Below, one piece after another: positions 23,420 to 33,661 of a stretch of DNA of 64,000 nucleotides; within the stretch, counting starts at the first letter, position 1; each line of letters starts with the position of its first letter. The position numbers were made by a program, and so were the translations under genes. The stretch comes from Gnetum montanum. Lineage: Eukaryota; Streptophyta; Gnetopsida; Gnetales; Gnetaceae. Location of the stretch: NCBI GenBank assembly GCA_015680685.1, contig MNCI01016379.1, forward strand, positions 240,159 through 304,158, in the 5' to 3' direction. The notes under the pieces were generated by a model. That model was not told the DNA's origin, did no database searches, and worked only from the letters and a program-made list of their open reading frames with translations.

Positions 23420-24165
23420 TGGAGCAGCAGTTGAAACTAATACAATTTAAAAACTAAATGAGATTGATACATCTAAGAATTTAGGAGAAATATATTAGGA
23501 AGTTAATATTAATGCTGAATTGAGTGGAACTGCATCTAAAAACATGAAACTGGATTCTCCCACTCAAAAGGTTGAAAAAGAAATTATTTGAGGTGGACAA
23601 AATGAAAAGTTCCAATTGGTTTATGTACATCGATTGTTGCAAAGGTTATGTAGAAATTATAATGTTTCAAAAATTTTCAAGATTACAAACTCTAGCAACA
23701 TTGGCTTTCGGCAAACTCATGGTTGTTGATTTTTGCAAGGAAAATATAGTGTTTGTATTTTCACATCTTATACTAATTGACGTGATGAAGGTCAAGGGTT
23801 ACATCAACAAAATGACTCTATATTTGGAGGATAATGATGTTCAAGTATCTAATTTTATCGAATTGTTTTTTCATGAATTCTCAAAGAGAGGGAATAATTT
23901 TATACTTAATTTGTTGCTAGGTATTTCAAGTTGCATATCTATTAGAACATATTTAAAGATCACCTTTGCAATATCATACAACTTCTAATTGAAAAATAAA
24001 CAAATGGGAAGTTTCATAGAAAGGCTATGCCATCAATTTTATAGGGCAATCAACAAAAGAAGAAAAATACAAACAATTGGTCAATCTTATGTATTGCAAT
24101 TTTCCAGTTAAATTACACTAAAAAGGGATTTAAAAAAATAGTAGAATTATTCAAAGTTACGAAGA
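23420..24165 (+). pseudogene. Captured host-gene fragment: condensin complex subunit 1 (CAP-D2), 5' LTR copy
   Basis: CAP-D2 is the HEAT-repeat subunit of condensin, which compacts chromosomes. The frame at 23572-23985 encodes LATLAFGKLMVVDFCKEN, then SHLILIDVMKVKGYI, YLEDNDVQVSNFIELFFHEF and SKRGNN. This matches the family core pattern L-S-H-L-I-L-N-D-M-M-K-V-K-G ... E-D-x-x-x-x-I-x-x-L-A-x-x-F-F-x-E-L-S-x-K-G-x-N. A later frame gives QLNYTKKG, as in the following CAP-D2 block (S-Q-L-x-x-T-E-K-G). Upstream, EKEI then LCRN matches the block before. About 60 residues between FCKEN and the SHL motif are absent, and frameshifts are present. It sits in sense orientation within U3. Non-functional as a condensin subunit. 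Confidence 0.8.
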
Positions 24166-24632
24166 TTCATTTCGGCACCTATCACATATGTGCACAAGAA
24201 ATACAATCAAATGTTAGAACAAGGATAAAAAGGTTTGTGTGCTAATGCAAAAGTTTGGAATCAAAAGACGAACATAAGGATACGATGTGGGTTTTGATAA
24301 TAATTTACATATAAAAAAGAAGGTAAAAATATTATTACTTATAAAAAGAAGGAATTTACGAGATATTTGTGTAAATGAGACATTTAGAAAATATAATTCT
24401 CTATTGGATTTGAAATTCCTTGTGGAAGTTGTAACTTCTTATGATAGTTACAACTACAACTCCAAGATATTTGTGGCTAATTTTGACTTTTCATCATCAA
24501 GAAGACACTTGCCAATTATGACTTAAAATTCTCATGGAAGTTATAACTACTAAGGTGGTTATAGATTTATGTGCCTAAGATATTTGTAAGATCCATAACT
24601 TCTCGTGATTATTGTAACTACCTTAAGGTCAC

Positions 24633-24641
24633 TATAAAAAG
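24633..24641 (+). promoter_or_regulatory. TATA box of element A 5' LTR
   Basis: CACTATAAAAAGACCTTCAA. Just upstream lie several TAACTTC/GTTACAA direct and inverted copies (24425-24610), possible promoter elements. Confidence 0.7.
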
Positions 24642-25787
24642 ACCTTCAAAGGTAGATTTTTGGGGGAATGGGTGAAGCTTTTTGAAAAGAAGAAATTTGA
24701 AGATTGCTTGTAAGATGGCTTGCTAAGGACATCATTTTGGCCACTTTTTTTTAATCCTATGAGTTTATTTTTTCCTACTTTGTTTTAGCTGCTTAGCTAG
24801 TGGTTTAGGTAGTATCATGATTGGCATTTAAATTTGGGATTTTTAGATTGATTTTATAGTTCTTTGTTACATGATAGTAGACTCCCATTAAGATTTTCCA
24901 TAGAAGAGCTCATGTTGGAAAGCCTCAAGAGAAGTTTATTATTATGTAATATTTAAGGTTGCTATTAGGATTACTGTAAGAAAGCCTCTACTGTAGATAA
25001 GCTAGTTGAGCAATTTAATAGTTTAGAGGGTTCAAAAAATCTTTGGTATTTTGATAGGACTGAAATAGCTTTCTGATTTTTAAAGTATATTCCCTTGGTA
25101 TTTTAAATAGAAATTATCAAATCTTTGAAAGCTCTGTTGTATGCAATCATTGACAACTATTTTCTAGCCAAAATAGAGATTTGTATGTGTTGTTTTACGT
25201 AGTAATTTTTGGTAGTATAGTAGGATTGTCTTTAAGAAATTACTTGTTTGAGCCTAGAAAATTTAAATAATTCATAGATATTGAATTAGGGATAACTTTA
25301 TTTTGAAGTGTTTCCTCGTATCAATTTACCTTGCTTAAATATTTCAGATTTTTACAAAAATCTACTTTCTTTTCTTTCTCTTTTCATTGAATCTTTCTCC
25401 ATTTCTAGTTTTCTTGTGGAACTTGCTCTTTCTAGGGGAAATTATGAGTAGATTGGTAGAGTTGTGCTCAAATGGTTTTTGCAAAATTTTACTGGTTACA
25501 TGTAGGTATTATAAGGACTATATAGACTAAGTGATTGAACAAAATAGAAATCTCCAACAACTCACAATATTTTACAAAGATGGTTGAATCTCTTTCATGA
25601 TAGCCAATTACAATTTTATACACAATCCAACTATTTCAACATTCATAATAGTAAACACATACTCATGTTTAACTACTAAGTCTATTTGGAGGTATTTGGG
25701 CCTTGGTGTTGCTAGAGACCAGTGAGCACCTAAACTTTGTTCGAGGTACTCTTTAGCGGTCACATCCCAAATAGTCCCCAACAATTC

Positions 25788-25807
25788 TTTTGGCACTAGA
25801 AGGAGGG
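25788..25807 (+). promoter_or_regulatory. Primer-binding site of element A
   Basis: TTTTGGCACTAGAAGGAGGG, four bases after the LTR end. Shared with elements B and C. Confidence 0.75.
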
Positions 25808-25908
25808 TTGAAAATTTATCCTCTAAGTTCATAAGCCTAATAGTCCTAGCATACCAAGAATTATCTGTTACTATAAAGGTTTAAGAAATTAGATTCTATT
25901 TTTAGTTC

Positions 25909-27541
25909 ATGACTAACAAGATTGATAATTTGGAAGGTTTCAAAGATTCAAGGGAAGTTCTTGACTATAAAATCGATTCTTCATTAGAAGAAGAAAAAAT
26001 GAAGGTTTTTGAGTTTGGAACAAGTAGTGGATTAAAGACTAGAAGGTTGAGAAGATCACCCTTTCTATTTGGTTTGTTAGTTTATAAGAGAAGATCTAAG
26101 AAGTATAAAAGTTTAACAATCTAAAGGAATAAGATGGAAAATCCTTGGCAAAGAGTCACACCATTAGGATTTCAAAACTACAATGATATTCCTTATAAAT
26201 ATTTGCCTAAGCCTTTTATTTCTAGAAAAACTTACTTAGTTGAAGAGTATATTCACATGTTTGAGTTAGCTTTAGCTCATGCCACTATTCAACACCAAGG
26301 GCAAGCCTGTAGATTATTTGTAGCAAATCTAAAGGATATGACTTAGATTTGGTATTCAAACTTGCCAAGAAATAGTATCATAAGTTGGGATGATATCAGT
26401 AGTCTTTTCCTAGCCTAGTTTGGTGATCAATTAGATCAACAACAACTATATTGTGGGCTAATACAAGCTAAGCAAGGAGTTAAAGAATTAATTAGAGATT
26501 TTAAGATCATATTTCAATGAATTTGTGGGCTCTTTCAAAGATAATATAGACCATCAAATGAAATGCTTAGAGAAACTTATCTTAAGGTTGTCAACCCCAA
26601 CATCTCAATTTGGTTAAGGAGAACTCCGAACATAACTATACTAAATGACTACTTTAGTGAAGCTATATAGTTAGAAAAATAGTTGAACTTGAATCATGAA
26701 GAGATTGCTATAACTCAAAAGAGAGAAGAAAAAGTTATGATTCCTATGCAATATTTTGTTCAATTTAAAGCTTTACTAGGTCCATCTCATATTAAGACGG
26801 AGCAAGAGCCTGAAAAAAGAAAATTTGAAAAGGAACAATTAATGTGAGATATGTCCAACAAAATAGTGAAACTAGAAAAAACCTTGGCAAAGTTAATATT
26901 AAGGAGGAAAAGAAAAATAAAAAACATAAATATCAAGATACTAAGTTAGTAGAAGATGAGAATGGTAGTAATCCTGTATTGTCCAACTTCCTTGATATTG
27001 AATCTAATAATGAGCTATCTAGTGTTCATTATGCAAGCAAATCTTCTAATTCTAGGTCTAGTGATACTTCTCTATTAAGTTCTAAAGAAGATATATCCTT
27101 AGAAAAGGAATTTAATAACAATGGGGAAAATGAATGTAATCTGAGATCAAAAGAAAGACTAACTACATTTAGACCTCCAAACATCATTGTTGATCCATCT
27201 ACTACGAAAAAGGGTCTTGAGGCAAGTAGAAGAGAGAAAAATAACAATAAAGAGGATCAAGTAGAGTAGAGTACTCCAAATTAGTCTTTCAATAAATGGA
27301 TAAAGAAACCAAGCTTTATTGGATATGGAGAATATGATTTGATTGAAGATCTTAAACATGTCAGGGCCAATATTAGAGCATATCAATTACTTCAAATAGG
27401 AGATCAACAAAGAAAGGTTTTAGAGTTTATTAAAGGCAAAAGGAGGGTTAGAAAATCAGAGTTAGGTTATGTGTCTAATAATGATAAAAAATCAAAGGCT
27501 ACTTATGTTTGTATTCCTGATAAAGAAGCTCCTCTTTTCTT
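25909..27541 (+). pseudogene. Element A gag
   Basis: Possible start at 25909 (MTNKIDNLEGFKDSREV). The recognisable capsid part lies at 26134-26560: NPWQRVTPLGFQNYNDIPYKYLP, VEEYIHMFELALAHATIQHQG, CRLFVANLKD, WYSNLPRNSI and FGDQLDQQQ. This follows the gypsy gag plan (hydrophobic core, W-x-x-x-L-P-x-x-S-I-x-S-W, then F). A Lys/Glu/Ser-rich linker follows at 26844-27269 and a basic region at 27339-27540. No zinc knuckle was found. At least four stops or frameshifts are present. The product would be the structural particle protein. Confidence 0.75.
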
Positions 27542-28010
27542 TTGATAATGAAGTTAAAGGATGAATATTTGCACAATTGTTTGGTTGATTTTGGAGTGAC
27601 ATCTACTATAATGCCATTGTTTATATGCAAGGAACTTGGTTTGATTCCTAAAAAATCAGATAAAAAGATTGTTCAAGTGGACAAGAGAAGAGAGAAGATT
27701 GTGGAAATCACTTTTAAACCTCATGTCAAAAGTAGAGTAACTATTCAAGTGGCAAATATACCAGATTCACATAGTTTCTTATTGAGTAGAAGTTGGAGTA
27801 AGAATGTCTTAGGTTACATATTAATAAATTATTCACACATGTGGTTATCGTGGAAAGGAGAACCAAACCAAATATATATGTATAGTGAACCTTTGATGAT
27901 TGATAATATTACTTCAAATGGGAAAGGTAAAATTGTTGAAAAAAAAACCTTTCAAAACCAAAATTTGTACACTCAAAAAGCTTATAGTTCTGAAAAAGAA
28001 GAATCCAAAG
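27542..28010 (+). pseudogene. Element A protease (open frame, altered active site)
   Basis: A 186-codon open frame covers protease and the start of RNase H. The retropepsin segment is HNCLVDFGVTSTIMPLFICKELGL, where the family has an L-I-D-S-G-A-x-x-N-x-M-P context; D-S/T-G is D-F-G here. It continues with SRVTIQVANI and SWSKNVLGYI, then YSHMWLSWKG, like the C-terminal half of Athila-type proteases (R-x-W-I/L). The frame is intact but the active site is probably compromised. Confidence 0.75.
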
Positions 28011-28213
28011 ATGAGAACAAATGGGAATTGTACTTTGATGGCTCATGTAATTCTAAAAGTGTAGGAGTTGGAATAGTTATAGTAAGAAATGATTTACCAT
28101 AAAGTCTAAAGGCATTCATATATCTTTTTCTTATACTAACAACAAGGCTAAATATGAACCTTTGTGTATTGGTATTAAAATAGTTTTGGAAAAAAAATAA
28201 AGGTAATCATTAT
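28011..28213 (+). pseudogene. Element A extra RNase H, first half (split by element E)
   Basis: In frame after protease: WELYFDGSCNSKSVGVGIVI has the first catalytic Asp of an archaeal/plant-type RNase H (W-x-L-Y-F-D-G-S ... G-x-G-I-V). After a frameshift comes NNKAKYEPLCIGIKI, where the usual N-N-x-A-E-Y-E-A-L has Lys for the catalytic Glu. Element E interrupts it at 28213/28214 and the second half is at 33667. This domain precedes RT here. Confidence 0.8.
28209..28213. repeat. Target-site duplication ATTAT, left copy of element E
   Basis: Exact match to 33662-33666. Confidence 0.88.
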
Positions 28214-28816
28214 TGTTACATCCCCATTCCCAAATGATGCGGTTGCCTAATGAAGATGGTGTCTTTTCATAACAAGTGTTACTGTTATCTTAACAAGACC
28301 CAAAAAGGGTAGTTGTGATTAAGACCCGAAAGGGCATGTTGTAATAATGGATGTGTCTCTTGAGAAACCTTTGGGGGTTTGACCTAAGGCATTTATACCC
28401 AGGGATAGAGGTCGTGCCAGCATGGGAATGGTGGAGCCAATACAGGCAAGTCATGGGGTGGCGGAGTCGGTATAGGCAAGTCACAGGAAGTCGAGTGATG
28501 CGGGATAGGAAGGGGATTGGCCCACCCTTCTGGCCAGGTTATAGGCCTAACCATGGTAGCAGTGTTGGATTGCCTCTAAGGGATAGATGCCAAAGGAAGA
28601 AAACCCCAAGAAGCACTCTCAGAGAACGATCCAGATGCACTTCCATATCAATAAAGCATTCTTTTATTTTCTTTTCTACATTTTTCGTATTATTTTCTTT
28701 ATACATAATGCTGAATATTACTTATATTTTGCATTTTGTATATTTTCTTTATATGCATGATGTCTAATATATCGTATATTTGATGTTTGCCATGACATAT
28801 GGGACTGGATGTCACA
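28214..28816 (+). mobile_element. Element E 5' LTR (603 bp)
   Basis: Nearly co-linear with 33077-33661 and clearly closer to it than the two LTRs of A are to each other, so E is younger than A. Confidence 0.9.
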
Positions 28817-28818
28817 AT

Positions 28819-28830
28819 TGGTATCAGAGC
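28819..28830 (+). promoter_or_regulatory. Met-tRNA primer-binding site of element E
   Basis: TGGTATCAGAGC, the canonical initiator-Met tRNA complement, two bases after the LTR. Confidence 0.95.
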
Positions 28831-29671
28831 AAACAATGACCCAAGGACCATTCAGAACCATGGGCTGAACTATAGCATGAACTTGATGATGAACCTTGAA
28901 GTCACAACACATGAAAAGTCATTGATCATCACTGGATATACCATATATTTGTGATGCAAATTAGAAAATACCTTTCCATTGACTTCACAAACAATGGATC
29001 AGGCATTTAGATCCCAATAACCAGCAAAATTTCTTTCATGAATATCATTAATTGATGAAGATTTGATCATATCTCATCAAGCTTTATCAATTACAAGAGA
29101 TGGTAAGATAATGATACATAGGTCCACTCCTAATACTATAATTAATAGTTGATTAGGGTCATTGTTAAATTTCTTTCCAGAAGGTTAGTAACTATTACCT
29201 GAATTGATCTTATTTTGTTGAAATTTACTATCCAAGTAATCTAGAATATTCCAAATTACCATATGTCAGCCTAGAAATGTCAATCCAACAAAATAGGTTA
29301 GTTGGGTCTTTTTAAATCTTGAAAAATCAACTTCATTTTTGAACCCTAAAACTATGTCTAATGCGTAGTACTTATTGAGATGATTCCAATGGTATAAATT
29401 TCATCTCAATCGAACTTACGGTTTGAGAGATATTGATGTTTAAATTTTCTTGTTATACATGCATTAAAATAATATTAAATTATTATTTGAACAAAAAAAA
29501 AAAAAAAAAAAAGATTAGGAATCAATCCAAAATTGCCATTTACCCATACCAAACCCTTACCTTGTCATTGGCTGAACTACCACATTAACTGCCAAAGCAA
29601 GATGAAATAAAATAATAATAAAAAGTTAAAAATCAAAAAACAAAAAACAAAACAAAACTAAACTTTTTAAG
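28831..29671 (+). other. Element E interior, left part
   Basis: Non-coding, AT-rich; an A20 run lies near 29493-29512. I see no gag or other protein. Confidence 0.5.
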
Positions 29672-30031
29672 TGAGAGATTTGCAGATTCAAACCCCAACC
29701 TCCTACTTTAACAAATATATATACACACATATATATATAATTAAAAAAAATTGTAACTAGGAGGTCATGGGTTCAAACCATGACCCTCCCAATGTTAAAA
29801 AAAATCTATTTAAAATAAAATAAAAAAGTAATAATAATAATAATTATTAAAAAATAATATTTTAAAAAAATCTTTAAAATACTTATCAAGGGAGAGGTCA
29901 TGGGTTTGAACCCATGCTCCAAAATATTTTAATTAAATAAAAATAAAAATAATAATATAAATAAAAAGATATTATTATCTAAAAAAAATAATGACCAAGA
30001 GATCGTGGGTTCGAACCCAAGCTCCACGCCC
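29672..30031 (+). repeat. Spaced copies of a GGGTTCGAACCC-type palindrome
   Basis: Copies at about 29672-29709, 29755-29794, 29890-29925 and 29995-30031, separated by A/T-rich runs. The best copies read AGGTCATGGGTTTGAACCCATG and GATCGTGGGTTCGAACCCAAG. The core resembles a pol III B box (GGTTCGANNCC), but no A box or tRNA fold is seen around any copy, so these are not called as tRNA genes. Confidence 0.6.
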
Positions 30032-30043
30032 ATAGTTTTAAAT

Positions 30044-30590
30044 ATTTTTTTTGATGGCCTCCAAACCCTTAGGAGGGCCACGACGGGTCTGCCATAGCAG
30101 GAAGGCCTGTTTGTAGGTAGCCACAGGGTTACCGTGACTTCAGGTCTGGCCGCATAGCATAGCATAGCCACAGGACCCAACGGCCAAAACCCATACGCGC
30201 TGGCCTCATCACAGTGCATCTGCCAACACAGATTTATGGCGGCTAAGGATTGAGCCTTGGGCTAGCCCCAGGGGCACCACTGTGTCACTGCTCCGCTCCG
30301 CTCTGTGCGGCACTCTGCCATTGAGCCGTGCTGCGCTGTCTGCCTTCTGCCGCAGCACCGTCCTGCCACTGCAACTGCAACTTCTTCCATGCTTAAAAAC
30401 CGTGTCGTTTTCCTGCATTTGTAGAAACCCTCATCGCGTTTTTCACAGCCACAGATGACTGCGTTGCTGTCGTTTCAGAACACCAAACCCAACTGGTTTG
30501 CCTGGACCGTCCATGCCGCCCATCACCGCTCATCGTTATCTTTCGTGCTGTCTATCACTCACTGTTTACTATGCCGTCCATTAACAAAAA
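30044..30590. other. GC-rich block in element E, origin unknown
   Basis: Sharp rise in G+C and CpG against AT-rich flanks, with phrases such as CTCCGCTCCGCTCTGTGCGG and direct AGCATAGCATAGC repeats. Frames of 69-96 codons exist on the minus strand but resemble nothing I know. It could be a captured 5' exon/UTR or promoter segment. Confidence 0.4.
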
Positions 30591-31243
30591 ATTCAAGTTT
30601 TTCTCGTTAAATTGTTAGTTTAAATTAGGAATTTATAAAAATAATTTTTGGAACTTATAAAAATTGCTCTAAAGTAGAACTGGGATGGGTGGCCTCTTGA
30701 GAAGTCCAGAAGCCATAACTTTTGATTTTGGAAGTCTTTTTTAGCAAAATGTAGAGTTGTTTCGTATAGTTTTCAACCTTTTGACAAAATGGTGAAGTTA
30801 GATCCATCCAAGGAATCCTAAAAATTAGGTTTTACTTGTTGCCCGGTATAGTCATTAAAAGTTTAATTTTCACACAACTTGAGTATACGATATTTATTTT
30901 CAACATATGAATAGTCATTTCTAACATTTTTCACCCTTTTGAACTCAATGGTGAGATCAGATTTATCTTTCGGGCACCCTATAATTCAATGGTATTATAA
31001 ATTCTACATTTTAAGTTTTAAGATTTAATGCATAACCCTTGCAGATAGTCTTAAGTTCACTAGGGCATGTCATTAGTTACACTGCCGGAGTTAGTGTTCT
31101 CAAGGGGGGTAGAAAGGTTATCAAAAATAATATAGTTAAATATTACTGAAAATCAAGTAATGTAATTATATATTACTAAAATTAGATAATATAGTTACAT
31201 ATTACTAAAATTATATGATGTAGTTGATTATTAGTTGATGTAT

Positions 31244-31820
31244 NNNNNNNNNNNNNNNNNNNNNNNNNNNNNNNNNNNNNNNNNNNNNNNNNNNNNNNNN
31301 NNNNNNNNNNNNNNNNNNNNNNNNNNNNNNNNNNNNNNNNNNNNNNNNNNNNNNNNNNNNNNNNNNNNNNNNNNNNNNNNNNNNNNNNNNNNNNNNNNNN
31401 NNNNNNNNNNNNNNNNNNNNNNNNNNNNNNNNNNNNNNNNNNNNNNNNNNNNNNNNNNNNNNNNNNNNNNNNNNNNNNNNNNNNNNNNNNNNNNNNNNNN
31501 NNNNNNNNNNNNNNNNNNNNNNNNNNNNNNNNNNNNNNNNNNNNNNNNNNNNNNNNNNNNNNNNNNNNNNNNNNNNNNNNNNNNNNNNNNNNNNNNNNNN
31601 NNNNNNNNNNNNNNNNNNNNNNNNNNNNNNNNNNNNNNNNNNNNNNNNNNNNNNNNNNNNNNNNNNNNNNNNNNNNNNNNNNNNNNNNNNNNNNNNNNNN
31701 NNNNNNNNNNNNNNNNNNNNNNNNNNNNNNNNNNNNNNNNNNNNNNNNNNNNNNNNNNNNNNNNNNNNNNNNNNNNNNNNNNNNNNNNNNNNNNNNNNNN
31801 NNNNNNNNNNNNNNNNNNNN
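31244..31820. other. Assembly gap (577 N) in element E
   Basis: Ends exactly where the deadenylase-like reading frame becomes visible, so the 5' part of that fragment may lie inside it. Confidence 0.99.
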
Positions 31821-32598
31821 ATGGTTGTGCAATCTTTTATAAAGAAGCCAAGTTTGAATTGGTACAAAGATTTGAATGGAGTTTAGAAAATATGATTTTT
31901 GAAATTCCAGAACTTCAAGCAATGGAAAAGAAAGAACAATCAAGATTTCGGAAAAATCACATAGCCCTAGCAGTGATTCTAAAAGTTCATCTATCAAGAA
32001 GATGTGTAGACATGGTTAACACACATTTAATTGCCAAACCAACATGTTCAGATGTTAGAATTTGTTAAGGAACATACTTGATCAAGCAAATAGAAGAAAG
32101 TTTGAAGAAGAAGTTATTCCTAAGTTGTACCAATCCAGTTCCATTTATTCTTTATGGAGACTTCAATGCAAAAGTTGGAAGTAGCGTTTATCAATTTCTA
32201 AAATATGGATCTATAAAGGAATCTTTGGAAGATGAACCTGACTTGTAGAAGATGTTTCCATTAATTCAGCATACAATTCCACTAGCTAGTGCATATTCTA
32301 CTTATTTTGAATCTTTAGTAGATCAATCAAATTCTAGAATTCAAGAACAGATGATGTTGATGGATAGCACTCATCAAGAACCACAGTTTACAAATTATTC
32401 TACAATAATTAATGAGGATGGGTCAACAACATTCTTCATTGAGATTTTGGATTATATTTGGTATGATACCTGATTCTTTCAAGTTACCAAGTTACTAGAG
32501 TTGATTTCTAAAAAAGAAGTTGAGAAGAATCAAGATCAAGCCTTGCCATCATGAACAAGACCATATGATCACATACCACTTATGGTAAAATTATAGTT
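31821..32598 (+). pseudogene. Captured host-gene fragment: CCR4-type deadenylase (endonuclease/exonuclease/phosphatase domain)
   Basis: One reading frame runs about 258 codons with four in-frame stops and no frameshift or intron. Motifs in order: GCAIFYKEAKFELV (G-C-A-x-F-x-K/R), RKNHIALAVIL (x-N-V-A-L-x-x-V-L), VNTHLIA (N-T-H), DVRIC and LIKQIEE, VPFILYGDFNAKVGSSVYQFL (catalytic G-D-F-N, P/V-G-S), HTIPLASAYSTYF, ILDYIWYDT (L-D-Y-I-x-Y), LLELISKKEVEKNQDQALPS and YDHIPLMVKL (S-D-H-I-x-L). The family shortens mRNA poly(A) tails in the CCR4-NOT complex. Order and spacing fit CCR4 homologues best, with Angel/nocturnin relatives second. The final S-D-H has Tyr for Ser. The N-terminal part is missing into the gap. 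An intronless state suggests capture from spliced RNA. Confidence 0.85.
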
Positions 32599-33062
32599 AC
32601 TCCCATCAATTCATAAGGTTGATCAAGATCAAGAAGTATCTCACTCTTACTTTTATTTGATGATCTTATTATTTTATTCATTGTTTAATTTATATTTCAA
32701 TTCGATTAATAAAATATCTAAGGAAATGCAAGTTGGGAATAAAGAATATGCCCTGCCTTCACTTGGATAACCAGATATGAGTTGCACATTATGTGACCCT
32801 GGTTAGAATTAGTGATAGGTAGTTGGTAGATCTTTAATTCACTTCTTATTATTATCTTGGAAAACGAAGTAAGTATCAAGAAAGTAATATTTAAATTTTC
32901 ATATATTTTTCTCACATATATCTTATTTGCAGAATAAGCAAGAGACAATTTTAAGTTGAAAGGAGGAATCAAATTATTAGAGCATAGGATTGTGAAAGAA
33001 AGCATTAGAGCTAGAAAAAAAAAAGATAGAGAATGTGGATTCGTTCGAGGACGAACGAAACT
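32599..33062 (+). other. Element E interior, right part
   Basis: Possible 3' UTR of the captured gene, then element sequence. The palindromic TCGTTCGAGGACGAACGA at 33040-33057 just before the polypurine tract is typical of chromovirus 3' ends. Confidence 0.5.
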
Positions 33063-33075
33063 TAAGGGGGGTAGA
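33063..33075 (+). promoter_or_regulatory. Polypurine tract of element E
   Basis: TAAGGGGGGTAGA immediately before the 3' LTR. Confidence 0.85.
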
Positions 33076-33076
33076 T

Positions 33077-33661
33077 TGTCACATTCCCATTCCCAAATGA
33101 TGTGGTTGCCTAATGAAGATGGTGTCTTTTTATAACAAGTGTTATTGTTATCTTAACAAGACCCAAAGAGGGTAGTTGTGATTAAGACCCGAAAGGGCAT
33201 GTTGTAATAATGGACGTGTTTCTTGAGGAACCTTTGGGGGTTTGACCTAAGACATTTATACCCAGGGATAGAGGTTGTGCCAGTATGGGAATGGGAAAGC
33301 CAATATAGGCAAGTCATGGGGTGGCAAGTTATAGGAAGTTAGGTGAAGCGGGACAGGAAGGGGACTGGCCCACCCTTCTGGCTAGGTTATAGGCTTAACC
33401 GTGGTGGCAGTGCTAGATTGCTTTTAAGGGATAGATGCCAAAGGAAGAAAACCCCAAGAAGCACTCTCAGAGAATGATCCGGATACACTCTTCCATATCA
33501 ATAAAGCATTCTTTTATTTTCTTTTCTGCATTTTTCCTATTATTTCCTTTATACATAATGCTGAATATTACTTATATTTTGCATTTGGTATGTTTTCTTC
33601 ATATGCATAATGTCTAATATATTGTATATTTGACATTTGCCATGACATTCAGGATGTCACA
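33077..33661 (+). mobile_element. Element E 3' LTR (585 bp)
   Basis: Partner of 28214-28816. Differs by scattered substitutions and a small deletion near 33325 (loss of a repeat of the AGGCAAGTCA unit present twice in the 5' copy). Confidence 0.9.

Larger units (their letters stand above)
23397..25783 (+). mobile_element. Element A 5' LTR (2387 bp)
   Basis: Begins TATTATTACATTAAACC, against TGTTGTCACATTAAACC in the 3' LTR; the differences at the edge are transitions, as expected from CpG/CpNpG decay. Ends CCCAACA. Contains a condensin fragment in U3, then TATA at 24633, then R-U5. It lacks a 531-bp segment (38334-38860) present in the 3' LTR; the 5' LTR reads directly from AAGATTCATT to GGCACCTATCACATATG at about 24165. 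Confidence 0.9.
28214..33661 (+). mobile_element. Element E: non-autonomous LTR retrotransposon carrying a CCR4-type deadenylase fragment
   Basis: LTRs 28214-28816 and 33077-33661 start TGTTACATCCCC / TGTCACATTCCC and end GGATGTCACA. An intact Met-tRNA primer site, a polypurine tract and an ATTAT duplication complete the structure. The 4.26-kb interior has no recognisable gag, protease, RT or integrase; instead it holds T/A-rich tracts with palindromic motifs, a GC-rich block, a gap and a host-derived fragment. The LTR is related to that of element F, so E probably depended on a chromovirus of the F/D type. Confidence 0.9.

Noticed and set aside
28351-28767. 138-codon plus-strand frame in the E 5' LTR
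   Set aside because: Lies wholly in the LTR, is not kept as one frame in the 3' LTR, and has no family resemblance.
29995-30031. Possible tRNA gene from the GGTTCGAACCC box
   Set aside because: No A box, no acceptor or anticodon arm can be built around it; only the palindromic core is present.
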